From contig JAEXFN010000051.1 in assembly GCA_023400055.1 (NCBI GenBank), positions 62,001 through 126,000 on the forward strand: 64,000 bases of DNA. Reading direction: 5' to 3'. The position numbers were made by a program, and so were the translations under genes. The notes under the pieces were generated by a model that worked only from the letters and a program-made list of their open reading frames with translations, was not told the origin of the DNA and ran no database searches. Origin of the DNA: Bacillota bacterium (lineage in GTDB: Bacteria; Bacillota; UBA4882; UBA8346). Position 1 is the first letter of the stretch. Each line of letters starts with the position of its first letter. Positions 33,448 to 42,275 of this stretch are shown one piece after another.

Positions 33448-36400
33448 ATGATGAAGCCAACAACAGCTAATACGCGTATACTGCTGCTACTATTCGGTAT
33501 TATCATTATGGGAGTTGCTTTTATATACTTATTTAGCTTTTCGAAGCAAAGCAGTCATCGAATATACCCGATAGACGGCCGATTGAATCTGCGAAGCTGG
33601 AATCAGCGCCAGGACAGCTTGAGCCTCAGTGGCCATTGGGATTTTTATTGGCACAGGTTTCTTACTTATCAGGAACTGATAAACGGCTCCCCAAAACCCG
33701 ACCTTGAGGCCAAGGTGCCTGAAGTTTGGAACAGCTATGAGCTCCGGGGAAAAAACTTGCCCGGCTTTGGCTATGCCACCTATCGGCTCAAAGTGGTCAA
33801 CGCTCCGGAAGGAATGCCCTTGGCGCTGCGGGTCCCCACTTTTTCCACCGCGTACCAATTATTTATCAATGACCAATTGGTCTCCGCCAATGGGAAAGTC
33901 GGTTCCAGCAGGGAACTAATTGCGCCTCAATACCGGCCCAGAGTGGTGGAGTTCATCCCGGTTGCGACCAGCTTTGAACTGATTATTCAGGTGGCCAACT
34001 TTACCTATGCCCGGGGTGGCATGTGGTATGCCCTCAATCTGGGTACGCCGGAACAAATCCGCAGTCTGGAGCGGTCCATTCTGGACAAAGACTTGCTGTT
34101 ATTCGGCGCGCTGTCGGTGATGGCGCTTTATTATCTAAGCATTTTTTTACTGCGGCGCGAGGACAAGAGCAGCCTGTATTTTGTGTGGATGTGCCTGATG
34201 TTTGTAGGCCGAACCATGGTATATGGGGACTATTTAATCTATCGACTGGTTCCTGCGATTAGTTTTCAGGCCATCGTCGCCCTTGAATATATCACAGTGT
34301 GTTGGTTCCCGATCTTTGCTACCTTGATGATTGATAAATTATTTCCAGAGGAAACCTCTAAAAAGGCCCTCACAGCGATTCTGATTTATGGTACGGTTAT
34401 GGCGGTGCTGTTTTTGTTTACCCCGATTTCTTTTTATACCAGCCTGGTTTATCTGGTTCAGACTGGCGCAATAACCATCGGCTTGTATGCGATCATTTGC
34501 GTAATCAAGGCCTTTCTCAATCGAAAAAAAGATGCCTTGTTGGTGCTATTTGGATCGTTCATGGTTATTATTTGTGCGGTTCATGACATGTTGTACCAGA
34601 ATAACGTCATTCTCAGCGATTACGGTGAATTTGTACAAGTCGGTTTATTCATCCTCCTGTTTATGCAGTCTTTTGTTTTAGCTCGTCGCTTTTCGGAGGC
34701 TTTTCGCAATGTAGAAGCGTTGTCTCAAAAACTTTTACAACTGGACAAGATCAAAGACGAATTTTTGGCCAACACCTCCCATGAGCTGCGGACGCCTTTG
34801 AGCGGCATGCTGGGCATCACCGAGGCGATGTTACGGGGGAGTGAAGGTGACCTCAGCGACGGTCAAAAACAGAATCTGACGCTCATCTCCTCCAATAGCC
34901 GTCGGCTGGCCAATCTGGTCAATGACATTCTGGATTATTCCAAGCTGAAATACGGCGACCTCCGGCTGAATATTAAACCGGTACGGGTAGACGGGTTAAT
35001 CCAGACCGTAGTGAAAGTTTTTCAACAACTATGCAAATCCAAGCAATTTGAGGTGATCTCCGATTGTCCGGCGGGATTGCCGCCGGTTTTGGGGGATGAA
35101 AATCGGCTGGTGCAGATATTATACAATCTGATGGGCAATGCAATTAAATTTACGAAGCTAGGCTATGTAAAGATTTCGGCCAGGGTCATCCCGGCAATGC
35201 TGGAGGTATGCGTCAGCGATACCGGAGAAGGCATTCCCGGGGATAAACTGGCGGATATCTTTAAATCCTTTGAACAGGTGGATACGTCATTAAACCGTAT
35301 CCACGGCGGTACGGGTCTGGGGCTTTCCATCACTAAACAGCTGGTGGAATTGCAAGGGGGAAGCATCTGGGTGAAATCAACCCTCGGGTCCGGCTCCGAA
35401 TTCTATTTTACGTTACCGATTACGGCGGAATTGCCCGTGGAAAATGAAGTTGAGTTTGCCCTGCCCGAACTGGCGGCGGCAGTCTTGGAGGAGAAAGCCG
35501 TTCCATTTCAGAAAGCAGCCCATGGCAGCAATATCCTTTTGGTCGATGACGATCCGGTCAACCTGCAATCTTCCGCGACCTTGCTCAAGATCGGCGGGTA
35601 TGGCGTTACCACCGTGAACAGCGGTAAAGCGGCCCTGGCGGAAATCGGCCGATACCAAGATTACGCCTTGGTAGTACTGGATGTAATGATGCCGGAAATG
35701 TCCGGCTATGAGGTTTGCCGGAAGATCCGGGAGGATAAATCGCATTTTGAAATGCCGGTGTTGATGCTGACTTCGAAGACGGCCGTCGTCGATCGGGTGA
35801 CCGGTTTTGAGGCGGGCGCCAATGATTACCTGCAGAAACCTTTTGAACCCGAGGAACTGCTGGCGAGGGTCGGGACGCTGGTCCATCTCAAGCAATCGGT
35901 GGATAAGGCGATCGCGGCCGAAGTGGCTTTCATGCAAGTGCAGATCAAACCGCATTTCCTGTACAATACCCTGAATATTATCTCCTATTTCTGCGACACC
36001 GCTCCGGATCAAGCCCGGCGCTTGATCGACGAATTCTCCAACTACCTGCGGCAGAGTTTTGATTTCAAGAGCCCGAAGATGTACGTTTCGATAGCGAATG
36101 AGCTGAGTCTGATCAAATCTTACGTGGAGATTGAAAAGGCGCGTTTTGGCGCTAGTTTGCGCGTGGAGTTCGCCGTCGACGAGGTCGGCGAGGTGAAGAT
36201 CCCCTCACTTTCAATTCAGCCCCTGGTGGAAAACGCGATTCGCCACGGGGTCAGAAAGAAAGGCGGCAGCGGCACGGTCATTGTTTCGATTCGCCATGCG
36301 GCGGAAGGCATACTCGTTGCCGTGGCGGATGACGGTATAGGGATTCCCCGGGAGAAGCTGGGCCAGATAATGAAGGGCGATGCCGGCCGGGGTGTAGGGT

Positions 36401-36540
36401 TATGGAATATCGATTTCAGGCTGAGGAAACTTTTTGGCAAGGGCCTAACCATCGAAAGCGAACCCGGCCAAGGTACCCGAGTGATGTTTATGATCCCGCC
36501 GGAGGTGAATGGAATTGATCAAGGCCATTATTCTCGATGA
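33448..36540 (+). CDS. Hybrid sensor kinase: 7TMR-DISM sensor, HisKA kinase, receiver and LytS-type kinase
   Basis: A 1030-residue membrane sensor. Order: signal anchor (about 8-30); extracytoplasmic jelly-roll domain (about 35-205, galactose-binding-like, 7TMR-DISM type); seven transmembrane segments (about 210-425); HisKA with phospho-accepting His445 (TSHELRTPL) and HATPase (NLMGNAIKF, DTGEGIP, GGTGLGLSI); receiver with Asp745 (VVLDVMMPEMSG); then a second, LytS-type kinase core with His836 (QIKPHFLYNTL) and its own HATPase (PLVENAIRHG, DDGIGIPREK, GVGLWNIDFRL). Two full kinase modules in one chain are unusual, though similar proteins occur in Paenibacillus-like genomes. It overlaps the response regulator gene by about 30 bp. 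Confidence 0.93.
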   Translation: MMKPTTANTRILLLLFGIIIMGVAFIYLFSFSKQSSHRIYPIDGRLNLRSWNQRQDSLSLSGHWDFYWHRFLTYQELINGSPKPDLEAKVPEVWNSYELRGKNLPGFGYATYRLKVVNAPEGMPLALRVPTFSTAYQLFINDQLVSANGKVGSSRELIAPQYRPRVVEFIPVATSFELIIQVANFTYARGGMWYALNLGTPEQIRSLERSILDKDLLLFGALSVMALYYLSIFLLRREDKSSLYFVWMCLMFVGRTMVYGDYLIYRLVPAISFQAIVALEYITVCWFPIFATLMIDKLFPEETSKKALTAILIYGTVMAVLFLFTPISFYTSLVYLVQTGAITIGLYAIICVIKAFLNRKKDALLVLFGSFMVIICAVHDMLYQNNVILSDYGEFVQVGLFILLFMQSFVLARRFSEAFRNVEALSQKLLQLDKIKDEFLANTSHELRTPLSGMLGITEAMLRGSEGDLSDGQKQNLTLISSNSRRLANLVNDILDYSKLKYGDLRLNIKPVRVDGLIQTVVKVFQQLCKSKQFEVISDCPAGLPPVLGDENRLVQILYNLMGNAIKFTKLGYVKISARVIPAMLEVCVSDTGEGIPGDKLADIFKSFEQVDTSLNRIHGGTGLGLSITKQLVELQGGSIWVKSTLGSGSEFYFTLPITAELPVENEVEFALPELAAAVLEEKAVPFQKAAHGSNILLVDDDPVNLQSSATLLKIGGYGVTTVNSGKAALAEIGRYQDYALVVLDVMMPEMSGYEVCRKIREDKSHFEMPVLMLTSKTAVVDRVTGFEAGANDYLQKPFEPEELLARVGTLVHLKQSVDKAIAAEVAFMQVQIKPHFLYNTLNIISYFCDTAPDQARRLIDEFSNYLRQSFDFKSPKMYVSIANELSLIKSYVEIEKARFGASLRVEFAVDEVGEVKIPSLSIQPLVENAIRHGVRKKGGSGTVIVSIRHAAEGILVAVADDGIGIPREKLGQIMKGDAGRGVGLWNIDFRLRKLFGKGLTIESEPGQGTRVMFMIPPEVNGIDQGHYSR

Positions 36541-37603
36541 TGAAGAGCTGTCCGTCGCTAAATTGGAAAAGTCGCTGCAGGAAAGCGGCCTGGTGGAGAT
36601 CGCGGCAAAATTTACCCGACCCCTGGCGGCGCTGACGTTTTTAAAAACCAATCCGATCGATGTCGCTTTTTTGGACATTGAAATGCCGGATATGGACGGC
36701 ATCGAGTTCTCGCACCGGCTCATTGAATTGCAGGAACGGGTGGCCGTCGTTTTTGTGACTGCTTATCACCAGTATGCGGTGGAAGCTTTCCGCCTGAATG
36801 CGCTGGATTATCTGATGAAACCGGTGACGGCCGAAAGGTTGCAGGAGACCCTGAAGCGGATCCTTGCCGGGCAAGCGGTCGCGATCCAGCCGCTTCCGGT
36901 TCAGATCCGCTGCTTCGGTAAGTTCAAAGTAAGCGCGGGCAGCGCCGAGGTAAGGTTCCGCACCGAGAAGGCCCGGGAATTGCTGACATTCTTGATTGAT
37001 CGCCGCGGTGACTTTGTGCACCGCGAGGAAATCTGCGACCATTTGTGGGAGGAATACGACGGCGATCGGGCGGCGATCCATTTCCACACCACGCTGTACT
37101 ATGTAAAAAAAGCTCTGCTGCAGCAGGGAGTGGAAATGCCGATCGAACATGATCACGGCAGTTACCGGCTGAAGGTTGACGGATTGGACTGCGACTATTG
37201 CCGATTCAAGGAATTTATGGATGGAGCCGGCATCGTAAACCGGAGCACTGTTTGCGAATATGAAGCCGCGGCCGGACTCTATGACGGCGATTACCTCGCG
37301 GGTGCCCAATTTCCCTGGGTGGAGCGGAACCGGCAGATGCTAAAAGATCAATTCATCCGGCTGCTGATCGAGATGGCGGGATATTACAAAACCGCCGGCA
37401 ATCCCCAAAGAATCGTGGCCTGGATGAAGAAGGGCTTGATCCACGAACCCCTGCACCGGGAGTTGAATTACCGGTTGATCGAGGCCCTGGTTCTGACCAA
37501 TGACCGAATCTCCGCCGGCCGGTATTACGATATTTATCAGCATGAATTAGCGAGAAAGCTGCGCCAGAACCCGGATGACGGCTTTAAACAGTTGCTGGGA
37601 TAA
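36509..37603 (+). CDS. Response regulator with winged HTH and BTAD (SARP-like)
   Basis: A 364-residue regulator: receiver domain (1-120; acidic pair in ILDDEE, phospho-Asp in AFLDIEMPDMDG, Lys in YLMKPV), OmpR-like winged helix (about 130-225; LLTFLIDRRGDFVHREEICD) and a bacterial transcriptional activator domain (BTAD, about 235-360) of TPR-like helices. GGAGGTG lies only 1 nt before ATG 36509, so the in-frame TTG at 36515 may be the real start. It overlaps the kinase gene and is its obvious partner. The target genes are not evident. Confidence 0.92.
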   Translation: MELIKAIILDDEELSVAKLEKSLQESGLVEIAAKFTRPLAALTFLKTNPIDVAFLDIEMPDMDGIEFSHRLIELQERVAVVFVTAYHQYAVEAFRLNALDYLMKPVTAERLQETLKRILAGQAVAIQPLPVQIRCFGKFKVSAGSAEVRFRTEKARELLTFLIDRRGDFVHREEICDHLWEEYDGDRAAIHFHTTLYYVKKALLQQGVEMPIEHDHGSYRLKVDGLDCDYCRFKEFMDGAGIVNRSTVCEYEAAAGLYDGDYLAGAQFPWVERNRQMLKDQFIRLLIEMAGYYKTAGNPQRIVAWMKKGLIHEPLHRELNYRLIEALVLTNDRISAGRYYDIYQHELARKLRQNPDDGFKQLLG

Positions 37604-37689
37604 GGGATTGCTTCCCCTGGCGTACTGCATCCGCTAAAAAAGGACGGTTCTTCAACAAAATTTTTGCAATTAATTCCCAATGTGCCCGG

Positions 37690-37720
37690 AACCCTTGGAC
37701 GCCAAGGGTTTATTTATTTT
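37690..37720 (+). terminator. Terminator of the two-component operon
   Basis: AACCCTTGG (37690-37698) / CCAAGGGTT (37702-37710), 9-bp stem with 3-nt loop, then TATTTATTTT. Confidence 0.8.
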
Positions 37721-37832
37721 GCTCTTAAAACCGGTTAAGTGGTGGTTAAGTGGCAAGCGGTAAAATAAAAATTGTAGATGGTCCGATCGGGCATTCGCTT
37801 CGAAAAAGCCCTGGCCGATATGTTGTGAGCGA

Positions 37833-37846
37833 TTCCCGGCCGGGAA
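37833..37846. promoter_or_regulatory. 14-bp palindrome upstream of NarL-type regulator
   Basis: Perfect palindrome TTCCCGGCCGGGAA about 140 bp before the regulator start. It is a candidate operator. Nearby (37734-37752) is a direct repeat of GGTTAAGTGG. Confidence 0.4.
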
Positions 37847-37983
37847 CGAATAAAATAGGCCTTATTTGCATTTTTGGGGGTGGATGGGACGATTGGCCGA
37901 TTTCAGCACTCGCAGCAAAGATTCTCTAGCGCAACGATAGCAAAGCAAAGGATCTGAAAAATGCAATAGAAAGGCTGGCTGAA

Positions 37984-38658
37984 TTGGAAATGAGAATACT
38001 GTTAATCGCTGAGCAAGCTTTATTCATGGTGGCGATGCAAAACTTATTGATCGCCAATGGGTTTGAAGTGGTGGGAATCGCTTCCAACCAGTTGGACGTC
38101 TTCTATAAGACGAAAACGCTTAAGCCGGAAGTTATTTTGATGGATATCCAGATCGCCGGAAACAACGGGATTGAAACCACGCGACGGCTTAAACAGATGT
38201 ATCCGGAAGTCAAAATCGTGATGTTAAGCGGTTTTCAGGACGATAGCCATCTTTTTGAAGCGGTCAAGGCGGGAGCCTCCGGCTATTTGCTGAAAAGCAT
38301 GAGCCAGGCCGATTTTCTGGAAGCGCTGAATAAACTCACCAAAGGCGATGCGCCTTTCGCGACAGGACTGATCGCTAAAGTGCTCGCCCAATTCGCGTTA
38401 CGTGAAAAGGAACGGGAAACCGCTGATGCGATCCATCGGGAAATTTCGGCAATACTGACTCCGCTGCAGATTAACATATTGAAACTGGTTTCGCAGGGGC
38501 TGATCTATAAACAAATCGGAATACAACTGGGGCTGAGCGAGGCCACCATCAAATATCACATGGGCGAAATCACCAGGCGCCTTCAACTTAAAAACCGCCT
38601 ACAAGTGATCGCTTATGCCTCCAAACTCGGAGTGAGCAAGGTAGCGCAGAGTAACTAA
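37984..38658 (+). CDS. NarL/LuxR-type response regulator with altered acidic pocket
   Basis: A 224-residue regulator. The receiver domain keeps the phospho-Asp in LMDIQIAG and the Lys in YLLKSMS, but the usual Asp-Asp of strand 1 (LLVDDH) reads LLIAEQ, leaving one acidic residue. The C-terminal LuxR HTH is standard (LTPLQINILKLVSQGLIYKQ, LSEATIKYHMGEI). No kinase is adjacent. Start uncertain: TTG 37984 has GAAAGG at 10 nt, ATG 37990 is in frame. Mg2+ binding and phosphorylation may be weakened, so it could act independently of a kinase. Confidence 0.87.
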   Translation: MEMRILLIAEQALFMVAMQNLLIANGFEVVGIASNQLDVFYKTKTLKPEVILMDIQIAGNNGIETTRRLKQMYPEVKIVMLSGFQDDSHLFEAVKAGASGYLLKSMSQADFLEALNKLTKGDAPFATGLIAKVLAQFALREKERETADAIHREISAILTPLQINILKLVSQGLIYKQIGIQLGLSEATIKYHMGEITRRLQLKNRLQVIAYASKLGVSKVAQSN

Positions 38659-38708
38659 AGGTAGCGTAAGTAGGATTGATGTTATCTGGTTTCTCATTTT
38701 TACTCGCT

Positions 38709-39023
38709 ATCATTGCTTTGTGGATAACTGAGCGGATTGAGGCGTTGAAAGAGCTCGTTTTGTGAATCAACGTTCTCTTTTTGTGAATAAATGAGCTCTT
38801 TCAGTCGTTCAACAAGCTCATTTTGTGGATAAATAAGCTCATTTTGTTAATGAAAGAGCTCTTTTTGTGAATAAGTGAGCTCTTTCAGTCGCTCAACAAG
38901 CTCATTTTGTGGATAAGTAAGCTCATTTTGTTAATGAAAGAGCTCTTTTTGTGAATAAGTGATTTATTTCTGTGGATAAACGGTTCCGTTGAACGCAATT
39001 AACAGCCTTGGCTGTGGATAAGT
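38709..39023. repeat. 21-bp tandem array (15 monomers) with 8 DnaA boxes
   Basis: 315 bp made of the same A-B-C-D monomers. Exact TTATNCACA boxes (plus-strand TGTGRATAA) start at 38719, 38782, 38824, 38866, 38908, 38950, 38971 and 39013, with all intervals 21, 42 or 63 bp. A one-mismatch box, TGTGAATCA, sits in register at 38761. The array lies between convergent genes. Confidence 0.93.
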
Positions 39024-39115
39024 CGGGAAAGTGCAGTTAAAATCGTATAAAGTCAGGGAGCGAAGTTCCAACTTTGGGGGCAGTTTGCCCTGTCAAAGCA
39101 ATAAAACATGAATCG
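39024..39115. repeat. Element C, copy 3
   Basis: After the terminal array boxes: AGTGCAGTTAAAATCGT, then AAGTTCCAACTTTGGGGGCA and GTTTGCCCTGTCAAAG. It aligns with 42174-42275 and with 6295-6350. Confidence 0.65.
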
Positions 39116-39182
39116 CCGCTAACGTGACCTTATCGACGATTCACTCTCGCTTCGCTAGATTGGCCACCAGCCGCTTTTATAC

Positions 39183-40058
39183 TTATAATCCTCGTAAAAC
39201 GTTTTGGACGTCTTCCTTAACGGATGTAAATTTACTGCCGATCAAATGGCTAAGATCAGCGGATGCCAAGCCAAAGTATCCCAATTCGACGCAGCGCCAA
39301 ATAAACGTGTAAAAGCCGGTCGTCTCCGCGGGCAATCCTTGTTTTATCAGCTGTTCCCGGGCTTGTTCGGGAGTCCCGTCCCGATGCTTGATTTCCTTGC
39401 CGGATACTTCGGAGAGAATGGCGGCAAATTGGTCGAACGTATACGGTTGCGGATTTGTCAGTTCGTATACCTTGTTTTGGTGGCCGTCCGTTGCCAGAAC
39501 TTTGGCCGCTGCCAGCGCCAAATCGCTGCGGGTGACGAAATTCATTTTGCCGCCCTTGGATGCGCTGGCGATAACCCCGGCAGCCACGGCTCCCCGGACC
39601 AATGGATTCAATACCAGGTCGATATAAAATGTATTGCGGAGGATCGTGTAAGGGAGATGGGTTTCCTTAATCGCCCATTCGGTAGCCAGATGAACATTTT
39701 CCATGCCCAGCATGACCTCGTCGGCGAACGCCAGACTGGTGTAAACGATCTGCCCTACCTTGGCATCCCTGGCCGCTTCGGCGACCGAGGCATGTTGGCG
39801 GATGCGCAGCGAGCCGTCGTTCGAAGAACCCGAGATAAACAGCAATTTATCCGCATCGCGGAACGCCTCTCTCAGCGTAGCAGGTTGATCATAATCCCCG
39901 CGGCGGATTTCCAGACCCAACTTTTTGAGTCCCGCCGCTTTTTCTTCATTGCGGACTGCCGCCGCGATATTCTGAGCCGGAATGCCCAGCTCCAACAGAT
40001 GCTTCACGACCAATCCGCCCAGTTGACCGGTAGCGGCCGTGATTACAATTTTGCCCAT
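39183..40058 (-). CDS. NmrA/QorB-like NAD(P)-dependent oxidoreductase
   Basis: A 291-residue atypical short-chain dehydrogenase similar to quinone oxidoreductase 2 (QorB). The Rossmann motif TAATGQLGGLV is at the N-terminus, LLFISGSSNDGSLRIRQH and LPYTILRNTFYID are characteristic of the QorB/NmrA group, and no catalytic Tyr-x-x-x-Lys is required in this subgroup. ATG 40058 is chosen because AGAGGGTG overlaps the upstream GTG. Monocistronic on the minus strand, facing array 4. Likely a cytoplasmic redox or quinone-stress enzyme. Confidence 0.88.
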   Translation of the reverse strand: MGKIVITAATGQLGGLVVKHLLELGIPAQNIAAAVRNEEKAAGLKKLGLEIRRGDYDQPATLREAFRDADKLLFISGSSNDGSLRIRQHASVAEAARDAKVGQIVYTSLAFADEVMLGMENVHLATEWAIKETHLPYTILRNTFYIDLVLNPLVRGAVAAGVIASASKGGKMNFVTRSDLALAAAKVLATDGHQNKVYELTNPQPYTFDQFAAILSEVSGKEIKHRDGTPEQAREQLIKQGLPAETTGFYTFIWRCVELGYFGLASADLSHLIGSKFTSVKEDVQNVLRGL

Positions 40059-40154
40059 TTGAATCACCCTCTGTGATATTTGATTTCGAGCTATCTGTAA
40101 ATTAAGTAACCTTTCCCTAGGGAAAGAATGGGTAAGATCAAACTCGAAACGATA

Positions 40155-40262
40155 TTATCCTAATTATACCATATTCTAACGAAACGCGAAAAAGGCCATC
40201 CAATCAACCGGGCTAAATCCGAACGGTATCTCAAACAGAGCGCCAGCCGTTAATGCGCCATA
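40155..40262 (+). pseudogene. Relic of the Spo0E-like gene 5' region
   Basis: ATTATACCATATTCTAACGA and the following 90 bases align with 7109-7217, covering the leader, ribosome-binding region and first 25 or so codons of the Spo0E-like gene. The start codon is changed (CCATCC for CCATGC) and a 7-base deletion shifts the frame. The similarity ends near 40262. The sequence sits just upstream of the qorB-like gene, next to repeat clusters. Confidence 0.75.
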
Positions 40263-40339
40263 GGAACAGGGGCGAGCGAGTTGATTTTACATTCAATGTT
40301 CAATTTCCGGAGCGGCGTTTTTTATTTAGTGGTTGATTT

Positions 40340-40398
40340 CGACCAGCTTATTTAGCAACTGAAAGAGCTTGCTGAGTGACTGAGAGCTTGTTGATTCA
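40340..40398. repeat. Remnant of D-type 21-bp array
   Basis: CAACTGAAAGAGCTTGCTGA and GTGACTGAGAGCTTGTTGA are two to three D-type monomers, directly joined to element A as at 22136 and 60799. Confidence 0.7.
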
Positions 40399-40761
40399 CA
40401 AAAAGACTTAATCACGGATTTAACGGATGAAAGGATTCCACGGCCTGGATATCGGGAAGTGGGTTTTTCCGTGAAATCCTTAAATCCATAAATCCGTGAT
40501 CGGCTCTTTTTAATGTAAGGGATTTCTTGGGAGCCTCGGCCGAATTGAATCATGTTAATCCTTGAATCCTACGAATCATGGTTCGGGAGGCGGATGATAC
40601 TTTCGCGGTACAAAAACGATACTTCAGGCCCGGTTTTTCACGGTATAATATTAATCATGAAAGTTGTTTTTCATTGGAGAGTCCGTCGGTGAAACCGACG
40701 GACCTTTCGGTCATGGGTCACTCACATTGCCATGCCCCGGTTTCTTATGCGGAGTAAAGAC
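40399..40761. repeat. Element A, copy 2
   Basis: Near-complete copy, with the hairpin at 40681-40703 (arms GTCCGTCGGT and ACCGACGGAC, loop GAA) and a TATAAT box about 35 bp upstream of it. Confidence 0.85.
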
Positions 40762-41105
40762 GTAGTTAGTTCTCGATGGGAGATCGGTTTGAGTTGTAAC
40801 TGAGTTTTGGGGTATGGATGATTTTAAGTTTTTGGGGCATAAAACAAGGATTCCGCCTGCGGGCAGGCAAGGGGTTTAGCGGCAAACCCCTTGCAACCCC
40901 GCCGCTAAGGGGACGCTGCTTCCCCTTAGAACCCCTCCAATGTCCGGTTCTTCCCTGAACCGGCAAGGTAAATAGACAATTGAATTAGCCGCCGGCCTCC
41001 ATTGCCGGCGTCTTCCTTATGATGGTTCCGGGCCGACGGCGGTGCTTTCATCCGGGCAGCAACGCCGCGCAGCCGCCATCCTTGGCGGCTAGAAGAATGC
41101 AAGAA
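40762..41105. repeat. Element B, copy 1
   Basis: About 345 bp GC-rich repeat with at least five hairpins: AAGGGGTTT...AAACCCCTT, CTAAGGGG...CCCCTTAG, CCGGTTC...GAACCGG, GCCGCCGGC...GCCGGCG and AGCCGCC...GGCGGCT. There is no conserved reading frame among the three copies. Confidence 0.85.
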
Positions 41106-41349
41106 TGTCAGGATTCCTTGAGATCCTCGGCCGAATTGGATCATGTTAATCCTTGAATCCTACCAATCATGGTTCGGGATGCGGATGATACTTTCGCGGT
41201 ACAAAAATGATACTTCACGTCTAGTTTTTCACGGTATAATATTAATCATGAAAGTTGTTTTTCATTGGAGAGTCCGTCGGTGATACCGACGGACTTTCGG
41301 TCATGGGTCACTCACATTGCCATGCCCCGGTTTCTTATGCGGAGCAAAG
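41106..41349. repeat. Element A, copy 3 (5'-truncated)
   Basis: Begins at the TGTCAGGATTCC junction, lacks the first 130 bp of element A, and retains the TATAAT box and the hairpin at 41272-41294 (loop GAT). Confidence 0.85.
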
Positions 41350-41693
41350 ACGCAGTTGGTTTTCGATGGGAGATCGGTTTGAGTTGTAACTGAGTTTTGG
41401 GGTATGGATGATTTTAAGTTTTTGGGCTTAAAACAAGGATTCCGCCTGCGGGCGGGCAAAGGGTTTAGCGGCAAACCCCTTGCGACCCCGCCGCTAAGGG
41501 GACGCTGCTTCCCCTTAGAACCCCTCCAATGTCCGGTTCATCCGTGAACCGGCAAGGTAAATGGACAATGAAGTTTGGCCGCCGGCCTCCATTACCGGCG
41601 TCTTCCATAGGATGGTCCCTAGCCGACGGCGGTGCTTTCATCCGGGCAGCAACGCCGCGCAGCCGCCATCCCTGGCGGCTGGAAAAATGCAAA
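41350..41693. repeat. Element B, copy 2
   Basis: Very similar to copy 1. The copy-to-copy offset is 588 bp, so a truncated-A plus B unit was duplicated in tandem. Differences are scattered substitutions. Confidence 0.85.
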
Positions 41694-42020
41694 ATGTCAG
41701 GATTTCTTGGGAGCCTCGGCCGAATTGGATCATGCTAATCCTTGAATCCTACTAATCATGATTCAGACGACGGATTCTATCCTGCAATATCCGTCAAATG
41801 CCGGCCGCTGATTCGGAGATCGGTTTCGGGATGCGGATGATACTTTCGTGGTACAAAAAATGATACTTCACGTCTGGTTTTTTACGGTATAATATTAATC
41901 ATGAAAGTTGTTTTTCATTGGAGAGTCCGTCGGTGAAACCGACGGCTTCCGATCAGCGGTCAAAGCTTGCATTGTGCATGCTTCTGTTTCCTATGCGGAG
42001 CAAACTTGATAATCATTAGA
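41694..42020. repeat. Element A, copy 4 (with internal insertion)
   Basis: Same truncated form as copy 3, with about 70 extra bases around 41762-41830, and the hairpin at 41924-41945 whose right arm is mutated (GACGGC for GACGGAC). TTTTTTGTGAATAAGT with one DnaA box (42030-42038) follows. Confidence 0.8.
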
Positions 42021-42029
42021 GAGCTTTTT

Positions 42030-42038
42030 TGTGAATAA
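42030..42038 (-). other. DnaA box at the element A/C junction
   Basis: Exact TTATTCACA on the minus strand within a single surviving C-type monomer (GAGCTTTTTTGTGAATAAGT). Two more exact boxes follow at 42123 and 42165, 42 bp apart. Confidence 0.7.
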
Positions 42039-42079
42039 GTGGTCTGAAAATAGAAATTCGACCCTAAAGAATTCACCCT

Positions 42080-42275
42080 ATTTTCTTATATTTGATGGTG
42101 CCTTTTTTAAGGCATGAGCGTCTGTGGATAAACGGATTCGTTGAACGCGGTTAACAATTTTAGCTGTGGATAAATCGTGGAAGTCCAGTTAAAATCGTTT
42201 TAAATTAGGGATCGGACTTCTAACTTCGGGGACAGTTTGCCCTCCAAAAGGCAAATGTCATGAATTGGGGGTTAA
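42080..42275. repeat. Element C, copy 4 (fullest copy)
   Basis: TTTGATGGTGCC with a small hairpin, GAGCGTCTGTGGATAAACGG, a second TGTGGATAA 42 bp on, AGTCCAGTTAAAATCG and GGGGACAGTTTGCC. It contains exact DnaA boxes at 42123-42131 and 42165-42173. Confidence 0.7.

Noticed and set aside
39204..40076. A 290-residue open frame on the plus strand opposite the QorB-like gene
   Set aside because: Antisense shadow of a well-supported dehydrogenase. Its product has no recognisable domain.
40399..42020. Insertion sequence or retron
   Set aside because: No transposase, reverse transcriptase or terminal inverted repeats were found. Repeats are non-coding in all copies.
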